49,612 bases of DNA from Deltaproteobacteria bacterium (lineage in GTDB: Bacteria; Desulfobacterota; Binatia; Binatales; Binataceae). The stretch lies in contig PNBD01000008.1 of assembly GCA_003135855.1 (NCBI GenBank), positions 18,072 through 67,683 on the forward strand, written 5' to 3'. Every line of letters begins with the position of its first letter. Within the stretch, counting starts at the first letter, position 1. The notes beneath the pieces are model-generated. The model was not told where the DNA came from, did not search any database, and saw only the letters and a list, made by a program, of their open reading frames with translations. The position numbers were made by a program, and so were the translations under genes. Of this stretch, positions 17,628 through 26,725 are shown piece by piece.

Positions 17628-18502
17628 TGGCTGCGGCCGCCAGCTTTCTTCGCGGAGAGACCAGCTACCGCATTCGCAAGTTCAAAAGCGATGGCATGAT
17701 GGCGATCACGGTCGGTGCGACGATCCTCACATTGATCCCGCTCTTCCTGGTTCTCGGCTACTTGCTGTTCAAGGGCTTCAGCAGTTTGAACTGGGCATTC
17801 TTCACGCATATGCCAGCGCCGGTCGGGGAGAAGGGCGGGGGGATGGCCAATGCGATCGTGGGCACGCTCGAAGTAGTGGGCATAGCGGCGTTGATTGGCG
17901 TACCGATCGGCGTTGGCGCCGGTCTCTATCTTGCAGCCAATCGCGCCAGCCAGTTCACGAATTGGATTCGCTTTTCCGCTGACGTGCTGATGGGAGTGCC
18001 ATCGATCGTGATCGGGATCTTTGCGTACGCGATCGTCGTCCGCCCCTTTGGAGGATTTTCCGCATTGTCGGGCAGCGTCGCGCTGGCAGCGATGATGGTG
18101 CCGTTAGTCACGCGTACGACTGAAGAAATGGTTTTGTTGGTACCGCCGGAATTGCGTGAGGCGTCGCTCGCGCTGGGAGTTCCGAATTGGCGCACAACGC
18201 TATCAGTCGTAGCGCGAACCGCGCTCGCCGGAATCACCACCGGCGTCATTCTCGCCATAGCTCGAGTTGCGGGTGAAACCGCGCCGCTGCTGTTCACGGC
18301 GTTCGGTAATCGATTCTGGTCAACCTCGCTCTTTCATCCGATTAATACACTGACGGTTCAGGTTTACACCTATGCCATATCGCCGTTTCCCGATTGGCAA
18401 CGGCAGGCGTGGGCCGGCGCGGTGGTGCTGACGGGAATCATTCTCGCGCTCGAATTGGGCGTTCGATGGATGACGGGCGGGGCGGCAAAAGCGCCAAGAT
18501 AA
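17627..18502 (+). CDS. pstA: Phosphate ABC transporter permease PstA
   Basis: 291 residues from ATG 17627, which overlaps the pstC stop codon (TAATG). Six predicted membrane segments. The coupling loop [20 protein letters not shown] and the [15 protein letters not shown] segment are typical of PstA. Second half of the phosphate channel. The open frame extends upstream into pstC, but this start fits family alignment. pstB begins 2 bp after its stop. Confidence 0.96.
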   Translation: MAAAASFLRGETSYRIRKFKSDGMMAITVGATILTLIPLFLVLGYLLFKGFSSLNWAFFTHMPAPVGEKGGGMANAIVGTLEVVGIAALIGVPIGVGAGLYLAANRASQFTNWIRFSADVLMGVPSIVIGIFAYAIVVRPFGGFSALSGSVALAAMMVPLVTRTTEEMVLLVPPELREASLALGVPNWRTTLSVVARTALAGITTGVILAIARVAGETAPLLFTAFGNRFWSTSLFHPINTLTVQVYTYAISPFPDWQRQAWAGAVVLTGIILALELGVRWMTGGAAKAPR

Positions 18503-18504
18503 TC

Positions 18505-19266
18505 ATGGCCGACAAACTGGTCGTCAAGAACCTCAACGCCTACTTCAGCCAGATTCATGCGGTGCGTGACGTAAGCCTGGAGTTCGAGGAAAACCGGATC
18601 GCCGCGATTATCGGGCCGTCGGGATGCGGTAAGTCCACGCTCGTCCGATGCCTCAATCGAATGCATGAGGTCGTGCCGGGCGCGCGCGCGACCGGCGAGG
18701 TTCTGCTCGACGGGAATAATATCTACGACGATGACGTCGATCCGGTGCAGGTGCGGCGTCGAATCGGGATGGTGTTCCAGAAGCCGACGCCGTTTCCCAC
18801 TATGTCGATCGAGGACAACGTCGCGGCCGGACTCACGCTCAATGGAGTGCAAATCAGCCGCGCCGAGCGGGACTCAGTGGTCGAGCGAAGTCTGCGCCAG
18901 GCTGCGCTCTGGGACGAGGTGAAGGATCGTCTGCGGCGTCCCGGCGCGAGTTTATCCGGCGGACAACAGCAGCGACTCTGTGTTGCGCGCGCTCTGGCAG
19001 TTCAACCGGAAGTGATCCTGATGGACGAGCCGTGCTCGGCACTCGATCCGATTTCGACCGCGCGCATCGAAGAACTGTTGCTGGAATTGAAGTCGGCGTA
19101 CACTATCGTCATCGTGACACATAACATGCAGCAAGCTGCGCGAACCTCTGACAAGACCGCATTTATGTACACCGGAAATCTGGTCGAATACGGCGCGACC
19201 AAACAAATTTTTACCAATCCGACCCGACGCGAGACTGAAGATTACATCACGGGTCGATTCGGCTGA
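18505..19266 (+). CDS. pstB: Phosphate ABC transporter ATPase PstB
   Basis: 253 residues from ATG 18505, the usual PstB size. Walker A is GPSGCGKST (37-45), the ABC signature is [15 protein letters not shown] and Walker B is [13 protein letters not shown]. The segment [20 protein letters not shown] is typical of phosphate importers. It powers phosphate uptake and, with PhoU, passes the transport state to PhoR. It sits 2 bp after pstA and 17 bp before phoU. Confidence 0.96.
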   Translation: MADKLVVKNLNAYFSQIHAVRDVSLEFEENRIAAIIGPSGCGKSTLVRCLNRMHEVVPGARATGEVLLDGNNIYDDDVDPVQVRRRIGMVFQKPTPFPTMSIEDNVAAGLTLNGVQISRAERDSVVERSLRQAALWDEVKDRLRRPGASLSGGQQQRLCVARALAVQPEVILMDEPCSALDPISTARIEELLLELKSAYTIVIVTHNMQQAARTSDKTAFMYTGNLVEYGATKQIFTNPTRRETEDYITGRFG

Positions 19267-19283
19267 TTTCCGCGGAGGCGACC

Positions 19284-20006
19284 ATGGACAGCACACAGCC
19301 GCAGCATACCAACAGGCAGTACGAAGAGGATTTGCGCGGCTTACGCGCCGGCTTGCTGAAAATGGGTGGCTTGGTCGAACGTCAAATCGCTGAGGCGGTG
19401 GAAGCGCTCGTCAATCGCGACAGCGACCATGCACGCGAAGTGATCCAGCGCGACGACGAAGTGAATCGCATGGATACCGATAACGACGAGCAATGTATCC
19501 GGCTGCTCGCGCTGCATCAGCCGACGGCCAGCGACCTCCGCTTCATCACCACCGGCCTCAAAATCACGACCGATCTCGAACGGATCGGCGATAACGCGGT
19601 GAATATCTGTGAGCGGGCGCTCGAGCTCAATGAGGTTCCGCAACTCAAGCCCTACGTCGATTTGCCGAGGATGGCGGAGATCGCGCAATCGATGGTCAAG
19701 GATAGCATCGATGCGTTCATGCGTGACGACACCGAGCTTGCCGACCAGGTGATCGCGCGCGACGACGAAGTCGATGTGTTGAACTACCAGGTGTATCGCG
19801 AACTGCTTAGTTACATGGCGGAGGATCCGCACACGATAGCGTCCGCGACGCGCCTGTTGTTCGTCTCCAAGTACCTGGAGCGAATAGCAGATCACGCGAC
19901 CAACATCGCCGAAATGGTTACCTACATGGTCAAGGGCGAGATGATTCGTCACATGGAATCGAAGAAGCGGGGACATGAATCGGGCGGTGGAGATGAATCG
20001 GCATGA
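19284..20006 (+). CDS. phoU: Phosphate signalling protein PhoU
   Basis: 240 residues made of two three-helix-bundle repeats; each repeat carries the metal-binding motif, ERIGDNAVNICE in the first and ERIADHATNIAEM in the second. PhoU links the Pst transporter to the PhoR kinase and shuts off the response when phosphate is plentiful. A GGAGG site precedes the ATG. Its stop overlaps the phoB start by 4 bp (ATGA). The C-terminal tail after about residue 222 is charged and specific to this copy. Confidence 0.95.
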   Translation: MDSTQPQHTNRQYEEDLRGLRAGLLKMGGLVERQIAEAVEALVNRDSDHAREVIQRDDEVNRMDTDNDEQCIRLLALHQPTASDLRFITTGLKITTDLERIGDNAVNICERALELNEVPQLKPYVDLPRMAEIAQSMVKDSIDAFMRDDTELADQVIARDDEVDVLNYQVYRELLSYMAEDPHTIASATRLLFVSKYLERIADHATNIAEMVTYMVKGEMIRHMESKKRGHESGGGDESA

Positions 20007-20761
20007 ATCAATCCAGTCAAGTGACTAATGCAGTGAGCGAGGCGCAACGCGGCGTTCGCTACCGGGTTCTGATCGTCGAAGACGATTCCGACATCCGCGA
20101 GCTGATTCGATACAACCTCGCCCAGGAAGGCTTCGTCGTCGAAGAAGCCACCGATGGACCGCAGGCGCTCGAGCGGGTGAGGCGCCGCGTGCCGGATCTC
20201 ATGGTGCTGGATTTGATGCTGCCGGGGATGCCGGGACTCGAAATCTGCCGTCTGATGCGCAACGGAACGGACACCTCGAATCTGCCGATTCTGATCGTCA
20301 CGGCCAAGGGCACCGAGGTGGACAAAGTCATCGGCCTCGAGATGGGCGCCGACGATTACGTGGTGAAACCCTTCAGTCCGCGCGAGTTGATTGCACGCGT
20401 GAAAGCCTTGCTGCGCCGAGCGCATCCGACTGCGAGCGCCGAGCCGGCGGGAGCCTACGAGCGCGGCCGGCTCAGGATGGATTTCGGCACCTACCAGGTA
20501 TTCGTTGGCGGCATCAAGAAGGAACTGGCGCTCCGCGAATTCGAGTTGCTGCGGTTTTTCGTACAGCATCCGTTGCGCGTTTACACGCGCGAGCAGCTGC
20601 TGGATATGGTGTGGGGTCGCGACACGTTCGTCGAGCCGCGCACGGTTGACGTGCACGTTCGCCGGCTGCGTCAACATATCGAGCGCGACGACGCGAACCC
20701 GGAACTGATTCTCACCGTTCGTAGCGTCGGCTACCGCTTTAACCCCGAGGCGCTTGGCTAG
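20003..20761 (+). CDS. phoB: Phosphate-regulon response regulator PhoB
   Basis: 252 residues. The receiver domain (about 20-135) has the acidic pocket Asp27-Asp28, phosphoacceptor Asp70 (LMVLDLMLPG) and switch Lys122 (VKPFSP). The OmpR/PhoB winged helix (about 155-250) includes RTVDVHVRRLRQHIE as recognition helix and VRSVGYRF as wing. It activates phosphate-starvation genes when phosphorylated by PhoR. Start overlaps phoU, end overlaps phoR by 8 bp. The name follows operon context as well as sequence. Confidence 0.93.
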   Translation: MNQSSQVTNAVSEAQRGVRYRVLIVEDDSDIRELIRYNLAQEGFVVEEATDGPQALERVRRRVPDLMVLDLMLPGMPGLEICRLMRNGTDTSNLPILIVTAKGTEVDKVIGLEMGADDYVVKPFSPRELIARVKALLRRAHPTASAEPAGAYERGRLRMDFGTYQVFVGGIKKELALREFELLRFFVQHPLRVYTREQLLDMVWGRDTFVEPRTVDVHVRRLRQHIERDDANPELILTVRSVGYRFNPEALG

Positions 20762-22154
20762 GTCACCGACCTTTCGTCTGCTCGTCGCGATTGTTGCCGG
20801 GCTCGCGCCGGCATCGATACTACTAACTGTACTAGCCAGTACGGGCGCAGCGTCGCCGTTCTGGGTAGTCACTGTGATAGTCATTGGTCTGGGCGCCGGC
20901 GGAATCTGCGCTACTATGATCGCCGGTTCGATCTCGCAACGCGCTGAAAGATTGGACGCGGTCGCCGCCGCCCTGGGCGATCGCCGCCCGCCTCCGCATT
21001 TTCTTACCGATGAGCGAGACGTAGCCGGCCGCGCGGAGCATCGCCTGCTCGATGCCGCCGATTCGATCATCAGCGAAATCGATTCGCTGACCGAGCAGCG
21101 CGACGAATTTGAGGCGATCCTGCGGAGCATGACCGAGGCCGTGGTCGTCACGGGCGCTCGCGGACAGGTGATTCTCTTGAATGGCGCGGCGCGCCGGATT
21201 TTCGCTCTTGGCGCTGAAACCGACTATCGCGATCGCCCGTTCGTCGAGCTGTGCCGCGATCCGCGCCTGCAGGAATTCGTTGGCCGATCGATGAGCCTGG
21301 CGGACAATCGCGTGGTCAACGCCGAGATCATGATTCAGAATCCGGCTCCGCTGCATGTGAGCGCCAGCGCCGCACCGATTCGAATCTCGCGCGGCGCCGC
21401 ATGGGTGTTCGTTTTCCACGACATCACGCAGCTCAAATCCTACGAAACGCAGCGCGCGGATTTCATCTCGAATCTCACTCACGAACTGCGCACGCCGCTC
21501 AGTGCGCTGTACGGTTACGCGGAGACGCTTGTGCATGGCGTCGACGATCGCGAAACCTCGACCCGCTTCCTTGGAATCATCGAACGGCAGGCGCGGCGTC
21601 TCGCGCGGCTAATCGACGATCTCGTGTCGCTATCCGATCTCGAGCGCGGTCTGACTCCGCTCAAGTTCGATCAACTCGAGGCGCCGCGCGTGTTGTCGGA
21701 AGCTGCGGAGCTGATGCAAGAGCAAGCCAAGCGGCGAGGAATCAAACTAGAAGTGAAATGCCCGTCGGCGATGCAGGAGTTCGCTGGCGATCGCGACCGG
21801 ATGCATCAGGTGATGCTCAATCTTATCGACAACGCGATCAAATACACGCCGCGCGAAGGTCGCGTTACGCTTGAGGCTCGCACATCGGTCATGGCCGACG
21901 GAGTTGGCGAGAGACCCGGCATCGCACTTTCGGTGGCTGATACCGGCGAGGGGATTCCCGCGAGCGACATACCGCGGCTCACCGAGCGATTCTATCGCGT
22001 CGATCGCGCACGCTCGCGTGAACTTGGCGGCACCGGCCTCGGCTTGGCGATCGTCAAACACATCGTGCAGTTGCATCACGGCGTGCTCCGCATCGAGAGC
22101 AAGGTGCGCGAAGGCACGACCGTCACCGTGTGGATTCCCGCATCGCAGGACTGA
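20754..22154 (+). CDS. phoR: Phosphate-regulon sensor kinase PhoR
   Basis: 466 residues. Two membrane helices near the N-terminus (about 8-28 and 36-58) are followed by a HAMP-like linker, a PAS domain (about 118-225), a HisKA domain with phosphoacceptor His243 (SNLTHELRTPLSALYG) and a HATPase with N box (LNLIDNAIKYTP), G1 (DTGEGIP) and G2 (GGTGLGLAIVKHI). The start is a TTG inside the end of phoB, so translation is coupled. It phosphorylates PhoB under low phosphate, under control by PstB/PhoU. There is no large periplasmic domain, as usual for PhoR, which reads the transporter rather than phosphate itself. Confidence 0.93.
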   Translation: MARSPTFRLLVAIVAGLAPASILLTVLASTGAASPFWVVTVIVIGLGAGGICATMIAGSISQRAERLDAVAAALGDRRPPPHFLTDERDVAGRAEHRLLDAADSIISEIDSLTEQRDEFEAILRSMTEAVVVTGARGQVILLNGAARRIFALGAETDYRDRPFVELCRDPRLQEFVGRSMSLADNRVVNAEIMIQNPAPLHVSASAAPIRISRGAAWVFVFHDITQLKSYETQRADFISNLTHELRTPLSALYGYAETLVHGVDDRETSTRFLGIIERQARRLARLIDDLVSLSDLERGLTPLKFDQLEAPRVLSEAAELMQEQAKRRGIKLEVKCPSAMQEFAGDRDRMHQVMLNLIDNAIKYTPREGRVTLEARTSVMADGVGERPGIALSVADTGEGIPASDIPRLTERFYRVDRARSRELGGTGLGLAIVKHIVQLHHGVLRIESKVREGTTVTVWIPASQD

Positions 22155-22178
22155 TTGGCGCAAGACTGATTGGCGCGA
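22149..22178. repeat. Tandem 15-bp duplication at the phoR stop
   Basis: Two copies of GACTGATTGGCGC plus two bases (22149-22163 and 22164-22178) are adjacent; 14 of 15 bases match. The phoR stop codon lies in the first copy, so the duplication does not alter the protein. A 6-bp CGCGAG/CTCGCG stem follows at 22174-22193 without a T-run. Confidence 0.7.
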
Positions 22179-22227
22179 GTCTGCTTGCTCGCGAGCCTGC
22201 GATGTGAAAATTTCTAAGGTCTCCGAC

Positions 22228-22304
22228 GCGCCCTTAGCTCAGCGGATTAGAGCATCAGACTACGGATCTGAGGGTCGGGGGTTCAAATCCCTCAGGGCGC
22301 ACCA
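22228..22304 (+). tRNA. tRNA-Arg (anticodon ACG)
   Basis: Complete cloverleaf. The acceptor stem GCGCCCT pairs with AGGGCGC (22294-22300), and CCA is encoded at 22302-22304. The anticodon stem TCAGA/TCTGA encloses the loop CTACGGA, giving anticodon ACG, which after A-to-I editing reads CGU, CGC and CGA arginine codons. The T loop GTTCAAATC is standard. It stands alone between phoR and ppk2. Confidence 0.98.
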
Positions 22305-22585
22305 AATTTTTCAGGTTCGAAAATCCTCTCAGCGAACCAGCTGAACGCTACCCTCGACGCTTGCCCGATTGCTTTGCGCCCGCGGTTTTCTTTTTCTTGA
22401 TCGGGAGCGACGAACCACAGTTGAGCGATTTTCTTACCCACGCAGAAAGTATCACTCTCGGCAAACGCCAATTCAAAGTCGAGGATGCACACTCGACTAG
22501 TATGCGCACCGTAGTGTAACCATCGAGGCGGACGTTAGCAGGATCGATTGATTCATCGGTCCGACCAGAAGGAGTGCGCACATCA
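22305..22585. other. Intergenic region after tRNA-Arg, no supported gene
   Basis: Contains short minus-strand open frames (22292-22492 and 22348-22581). They overlap each other in different frames and one runs into the tRNA. A lysine-rich tail in one frame and a more protein-like stretch in the other could be the decayed end of an old gene, but nothing is recognisable. The last 20 bp hold the ribosome site of ppk2. Confidence 0.4.
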
Positions 22586-23467
22586 GTGGCGAGTCTTTCA
22601 GAACGTTATCGAGTAGATCACGGGCGCAAATTTCGGCTGAAGAATTGGGATCCGAAGGACACAGCCCATTTCAAATCAGAGAAGCACGGCGAGAAGTTGC
22701 TGGTGCGAGGAGTCGAGCGCCTGATCCAGTTGCAGGAAAAACTCTACGCGCAAGACCAATGGGCGGTGCTCGTGGTCATCCAGGCGATGGATGCGGCCGG
22801 CAAGGATGGCGCGATCAAGCACGTGATGTCCGGCGTAAATCCGCAAGGATGCGACGTTCATTCGTTCAAGCAGCCGTCCTCCGAGGACCTGGATCATGAT
22901 TTTTTGTGGCGCACGACCAAGCACCTTCCGGAGCGCGGCCATATCGGGATTTTCAATCGTTCTTACTATGAAGAAGTGCTGATAGTGCGCGTTCATAACG
23001 AACTACTCGAACACGAGCATCTGCCGCCACCGCTCGTCAGCAAATCAATTTGGAAGCAACGTTTCGAGGACATCAACACCTTCGAGCGCCACCTCCGGCG
23101 CAATGGCACCGTCGTTCTAAAATTTTTCCTCAACGTCTCGAAAGCCGAGCAGAAAAGACGGTTTCTGAGACGCCTCGACGATCCCGCAAAGAACTGGAAA
23201 TTCTCGATGGCCGACCTTTCCGAGCGCGAGCGATGGAACGACTACATGCACGCTTACCAGGAAATGATCGAGGGGACCGCGGCCCCGCATGCTCCCTGGT
23301 ACGTCGTCCCCGCGGACAATAAGTGGTTCACGAGGTTGGTGGTGGCTGAGGCGATCATTGAAGCACTCGAAGAATTGAAACCCGCGTATCCCAAGCTCGA
23401 TTCGGCAAAACTCAAAGAACTGAAAGCGGCGCGGGCCGCGCTCGAGAAAGGGCGGCATCGCAGATGA
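22586..23467 (+). CDS. ppk2: Polyphosphate kinase 2 family protein
   Basis: About 293 residues, a single PPK2 domain. It has the Walker A-like MDAAGKDGAIK, the lid segment with VNPQGCDVHSFKQP and the Walker B-like HIGIFNRSYYEEVL, then RFLRRLDDPAKNWKFS. PPK2 enzymes move phosphate between polyphosphate and nucleotides, mostly making ATP/GTP or ADP from polyphosphate. I prefer the GTG at 22586 since AGAAGGAG (22567-22574) fits it; the GTG at 22574 would overlap that site. The stop overlaps the MFS gene start by 4 bp (ATGA). Its place just after the pst-pho operon suggests a link to phosphate status, but the tRNA between makes co-transcription doubtful. Confidence 0.92.
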   Translation: MASLSERYRVDHGRKFRLKNWDPKDTAHFKSEKHGEKLLVRGVERLIQLQEKLYAQDQWAVLVVIQAMDAAGKDGAIKHVMSGVNPQGCDVHSFKQPSSEDLDHDFLWRTTKHLPERGHIGIFNRSYYEEVLIVRVHNELLEHEHLPPPLVSKSIWKQRFEDINTFERHLRRNGTVVLKFFLNVSKAEQKRRFLRRLDDPAKNWKFSMADLSERERWNDYMHAYQEMIEGTAAPHAPWYVVPADNKWFTRLVVAEAIIEALEELKPAYPKLDSAKLKELKAARAALEKGRHRR

Positions 23468-24693
23468 CGACTGGCGCTCCCAAAGTCGTGGAAGCGATCC
23501 CGCGACTCGATCAATTTGATTCGCCGCGCTCGTGGCGGATGGTCGGCGCGGCCTTCGTCGCGATGTTCGCGGTGTACGGCGTCGCATACAGCTTCGGCGC
23601 GTTCTTCAAGCCGATGGCCGCTGAGTTCGGCGCGCGTCGGGGCGCGACCTCGGCCGTGTTCTCGCTGACGGTGCTCGTCTGGGGTTTGCTCGGTCCAATC
23701 TGCGGACATCTGTCGGATCGATACGGTCCACGAATCGTTGTCGCGACCGGCGCGATCGTCATGGGACTTGGTCTCGCGCTGACTTCGATGATCGATCGGC
23801 TCTGGGTCGGCTACCTGACCTACGGCCTGGGTGTCGGAATCGGGATCGCGTGCGCATACGTGCCGATGGTTGCCGTGGTCGGCGGATGGTTCATTCGCCG
23901 GCGCAACACGGCGCTCGGGATCGCAGTCGCAGGCATAGGATTCGGCACGGTGTGCGGTGCACCAATCGCTGCCGCGCTCATCAGCCATCTCGGATGGCGC
24001 GCGACCTACGTGGTCTTTGCGATCGGCGCCACCGCGATACTGTTTGGATGCGTCGCCGTCGTCGAGCGTCCGCCGATTCACGTGACGGTATCGCCGCTGC
24101 GCCTCGGCGACGCGATTCGTACTCCGGCATTCCGGCTTTTGTACTCGTCATCGGTGATGGTCTCGATGGCGCTCTTTGTGCCGTTCGTCTACCTGCCGTC
24201 GTTCGCGCATGATCACGGCGCTAGCGAAGTCGCGAGCGCCGCGCTGGTTGGCGTGATTGGCGGCGCGAGCGTAGTGGGGCGCATGGGGCTAGGGACGCTG
24301 GCCGATCGCGCCGGAGTGGTGCGTCTTTACCAGGCGAGTTTCCTGGTGCTGGCGCTCAGTTACGGAATCTGGCTCGCGGCGAATTCATATCCGATGATGG
24401 TGCTGTTCGCGATCGTGATGGGCGCCGGCTACGGAGGATACGTGGCCCTGTCTCCGGCCGTGATCGCCCACCTGTTCGGCACGCAGCGTCTCGGCACGAT
24501 GCTGGGCGCTCTGTATACGAGCGGTGGATTTGGCGCGATGATCGGTCCGCCGCTGGCCGGAATGATCATCGATCATACCGGCAGCTATCGAATTGCGATC
24601 GCCGCGGCACTAGCGATCGCGATTTCAGCGTTTGCGTTATTGATTCCGCTCGCCAGGTACGGGCCACCCGACGACGCTATCGAAGCCGACTAA
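23464..24693 (+). CDS. MFS transporter (OxlT/monocarboxylate type)
   Basis: 409 residues with 12 predicted membrane helices. The loop between helices 2 and 3 has the MFS motif GHLSDRYGPRIV, and the second half repeats it as GTLADRAGVVRLY. Family resemblance is to the oxalate/formate and monocarboxylate group (short N-terminus, SFGAFFKPMAAEFG in helix 1), so a small carboxylate substrate is possible; this is inference. The ATG overlaps the ppk2 stop, so the two are translationally coupled. It converges with the CAP-domain gene, with 11 bp between. Confidence 0.88.
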   Translation: MTTGAPKVVEAIPRLDQFDSPRSWRMVGAAFVAMFAVYGVAYSFGAFFKPMAAEFGARRGATSAVFSLTVLVWGLLGPICGHLSDRYGPRIVVATGAIVMGLGLALTSMIDRLWVGYLTYGLGVGIGIACAYVPMVAVVGGWFIRRRNTALGIAVAGIGFGTVCGAPIAAALISHLGWRATYVVFAIGATAILFGCVAVVERPPIHVTVSPLRLGDAIRTPAFRLLYSSSVMVSMALFVPFVYLPSFAHDHGASEVASAALVGVIGGASVVGRMGLGTLADRAGVVRLYQASFLVLALSYGIWLAANSYPMMVLFAIVMGAGYGGYVALSPAVIAHLFGTQRLGTMLGALYTSGGFGAMIGPPLAGMIIDHTGSYRIAIAAALAIAISAFALLIPLARYGPPDDAIEAD

Positions 24694-24704
24694 CAAGGTC
24701 TCAA

Positions 24705-25769
24705 CTATTTTTGCGATTTCGCGTCGTCGGACTTTAGTGTTGCGACGGTGAAGCTCCATTCGTAACGTTTCGAGTCTTCGGTCAGCGCGACCTTGTAATG
24801 ACCGGGTGAGAGTGGTTGTCGCGGCAACATGATCGCGGCGCCGGTGCGCTTGAGCCCCGTCTTACCGATCTCCGTTTGAATGTCATTCGGTCCACGATAC
24901 GACGCGGCCGTGATCGAGCAATTATCGAGATCAACGCCATCGCGCGACAACGAATGCTCGGTGACTTGCAGACTCCCGTCCGCGCCGTAGCCCTCGCCGA
25001 GTTGGAGTGCAACCGGAATTCCCGTGGGTGCGGTGAAGCCCGGACACGCAGTCAACGGATCGGGCAAGTCGCCGCCGCGGTAGGATTGCAGGTCGACCAC
25101 TGAGCCGTCCGGCGGAAACTCTACCGGAGTTCGGAGGCGTCCTCGCTCGGCGGGAATTGGGCCCAGACCCGGATTCCAAAGACGGTCGCTCTCGGGCCCG
25201 TCGTACAACGCGATGCGCACGGGCTTCTCCAATGCGTAGCGAAAGGGGATCACGATCGCACACTGACCGGGCTCGCAATATGCTCCAACTCCAAGGCGCG
25301 AGAATTGCGGGACCATCGTCATCAAACCGCTGAAAGGCATCTCCATTAGACGATCGACGAACTCACCGCCGCCCAAATCGATTTGTTTCGCGGTGACGAC
25401 GATCGCGTTTCTGCCGGCGGCGGCGCCTTCATCGCTGTAGAAGCTCCTGCCCTTGTCTTCCCACTTCGACGCGTCCTGCGGAATCTGCACGTGCATCTGG
25501 CCTTTGCTGAGAACGATGTCGCCGTCGGCGATGCCATGCTTGACGAGGTAACGAGCATGATTGAAAGCGCCGGCGCTCATGCGGGCATCTTCGGTCAGCG
25601 GCGGGATCTTCGCCATCGCGCGATAGTAATTGGCGCGCGCGATTCCGCTTTCCGCGAAGTTCGATGGGACGTTCGGTGAGGCGCCAGCCGGCTGCTCGGC
25701 AGATGCCGACCACGGCAGCGACAGAGCGGTGTGAAGGACGGCAAAGCAGGCGATACGGCGAAAGCGCAT
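24705..25769 (-). CDS. Exported CAP-domain protein
   Basis: 354 residues from ATG 25769, which has a GAGG site; the upstream frame would overlap the preceding gene. A Sec signal peptide (residues 1-24, ending SASA) leads to a CAP/SCP (cysteine-rich secretory protein) domain, recognised by IARANYYRAMAKIPPL and the helix ARMSAGAFNHARYLVKHG with its conserved His. The C-terminal half (about 180-354) is beta-rich and not recognised. Bacterial CAP proteins are exported and mostly uncharacterised. The upstream lipoprotein gene ends 11 bp before it, so both are probably one operon. Confidence 0.78.
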   Translation of the reverse strand: MRFRRIACFAVLHTALSLPWSASAEQPAGASPNVPSNFAESGIARANYYRAMAKIPPLTEDARMSAGAFNHARYLVKHGIADGDIVLSKGQMHVQIPQDASKWEDKGRSFYSDEGAAAGRNAIVVTAKQIDLGGGEFVDRLMEMPFSGLMTMVPQFSRLGVGAYCEPGQCAIVIPFRYALEKPVRIALYDGPESDRLWNPGLGPIPAERGRLRTPVEFPPDGSVVDLQSYRGGDLPDPLTACPGFTAPTGIPVALQLGEGYGADGSLQVTEHSLSRDGVDLDNCSITAASYRGPNDIQTEIGKTGLKRTGAAIMLPRQPLSPGHYKVALTEDSKRYEWSFTVATLKSDDAKSQK

Positions 25770-25780
25770 CGTCGATCGCC

Positions 25781-26173
25781 TCAGTCCTCGGTGCACAGTC
25801 CTTGGGCGCGTAAATACTTCACGCGCTCGTCGGTCATCGGCGGGCCAGTCTTGACTTGCGCGTACACGACGGATTGCTTCTGCGCATTGATTCCGCAGTG
25901 AACTTCCAGAATAGAAGATCCGTCAGGCATTTTTATTGGGATAAAGATGTCAGCCGTGTGACCGGAATTTTGTTCGACCATTCGTTGGTCGGCAGAAAGG
26001 CCGGTGCCGGACATGTCCACGGACTTGCCGCGAACATTCGCGCAAATCTCCGTCGCATTGACCTTGCAGCCGTTGCCGACGTCGACGGTGCCCGAGGAGC
26101 CGCTCGATCCGCTCTGAGACGCGCAGGCTGCCAGCGCGAAGCTGATCAGCATCAAACTCAACCGGATTCGCAT
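25781..26173 (-). CDS. Small lipoprotein of unknown function
   Basis: 130 residues. The N-terminus MRIRLSLMLISFALAAC is a lipoprotein signal with lipobox LAAC and lipidation at Cys17, followed by a Gly/Ser-rich linker. The mature part has Cys at about 36, 44, 93 and 127, suggesting disulfides. No family recognised. Strong GGAGGAA ribosome site before ATG 26173. First gene of a two-gene unit with the CAP-domain protein, so the two may act together in the envelope. Confidence 0.8.
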   Translation of the reverse strand: MRIRLSLMLISFALAACASQSGSSGSSGTVDVGNGCKVNATEICANVRGKSVDMSGTGLSADQRMVEQNSGHTADIFIPIKMPDGSSILEVHCGINAQKQSVVYAQVKTGPPMTDERVKYLRAQGLCTED

Positions 26174-26432
26174 GGCAGTTCCTCCAGCTATCTTCGGTTC
26201 GGAAGATTTGGCATCGGAAGCTATCAGTCCAACTATGCACGAGCAACTGAAAGTTTAGTCGCGCATCAGATAGTCGAGCATCGCTGCGCCGTCGCCTACT
26301 GACACTCCGTCGAATCGTGAGCGTCTTGTGACCTCGAGCCTTCGTAAGTTTTGTTTGTTAAAAGCATAGGGTGTTGATAGCGTCGGCCAATTCCAGTGCG
26401 CGGCGTGGGGCCGTAGCTTAGGGGACATTAGA

Positions 26433-26687
26433 ATGCGCAAATTGATCATCTCGGGTCTTTTCGCCGCCGCTCTCGCAGGCATCGCGTTCGCCGCCGATCG
26501 CGATCGTCATGCTGACTACACCAATCCGAAGGCGCCGGCGGGACAAACACAGTCACAGTGCAAAGGCTTCTACGGCGGCGACGACAACCTTACCGCCTGC
26601 GCCGATTGGTGCGGTCAGTATCGAACCGATAATCAGGGCGCGACTTGCGAATGCGGTGAAGGCAAGTGCGTTGCTGACGATCACTAG
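26433..26687 (+). CDS. Small secreted six-cysteine protein
   Basis: 84 residues. Residues 1-20 are a Sec signal peptide (cleavage after AFA). The mature peptide of about 64 residues has six cysteines (43, 56, 60, 72, 74, 79) and little hydrophobic content, which suggests a disulfide-held exported peptide. No family recognised. The ribosome site is weak (GGGGAC about 10 bp before the ATG). It is divergent from the lipoprotein/CAP unit and converges with the 2OG oxygenase gene. Real-gene evidence is the signal peptide and the Cys pattern. Confidence 0.7.
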   Translation: MRKLIISGLFAAALAGIAFAADRDRHADYTNPKAPAGQTQSQCKGFYGGDDNLTACADWCGQYRTDNQGATCECGEGKCVADDH

Positions 26688-26725
26688 AAGGTCAGTCCGA
26701 GCCTGAAATTGCGATCGAGCAGGCG

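Noticed and set aside
22292-22581. Short minus-strand open frames after tRNA-Arg
   Set aside because: They overlap in different frames, one enters the tRNA, and neither has a ribosome site or a recognisable domain; at best a decayed remnant.
26404-26433. Sequence resembling the 5' half of a tRNA (GGGGCCGTAGCTTAGGGG)
   Set aside because: No D-stem pairing and no T arm or acceptor partner follows; it runs straight into the small secreted protein gene.
26255-26482. 75-codon minus-strand open frame upstream of the lipoprotein gene
   Set aside because: Overlaps the small secreted protein gene, with no ribosome site or domain.
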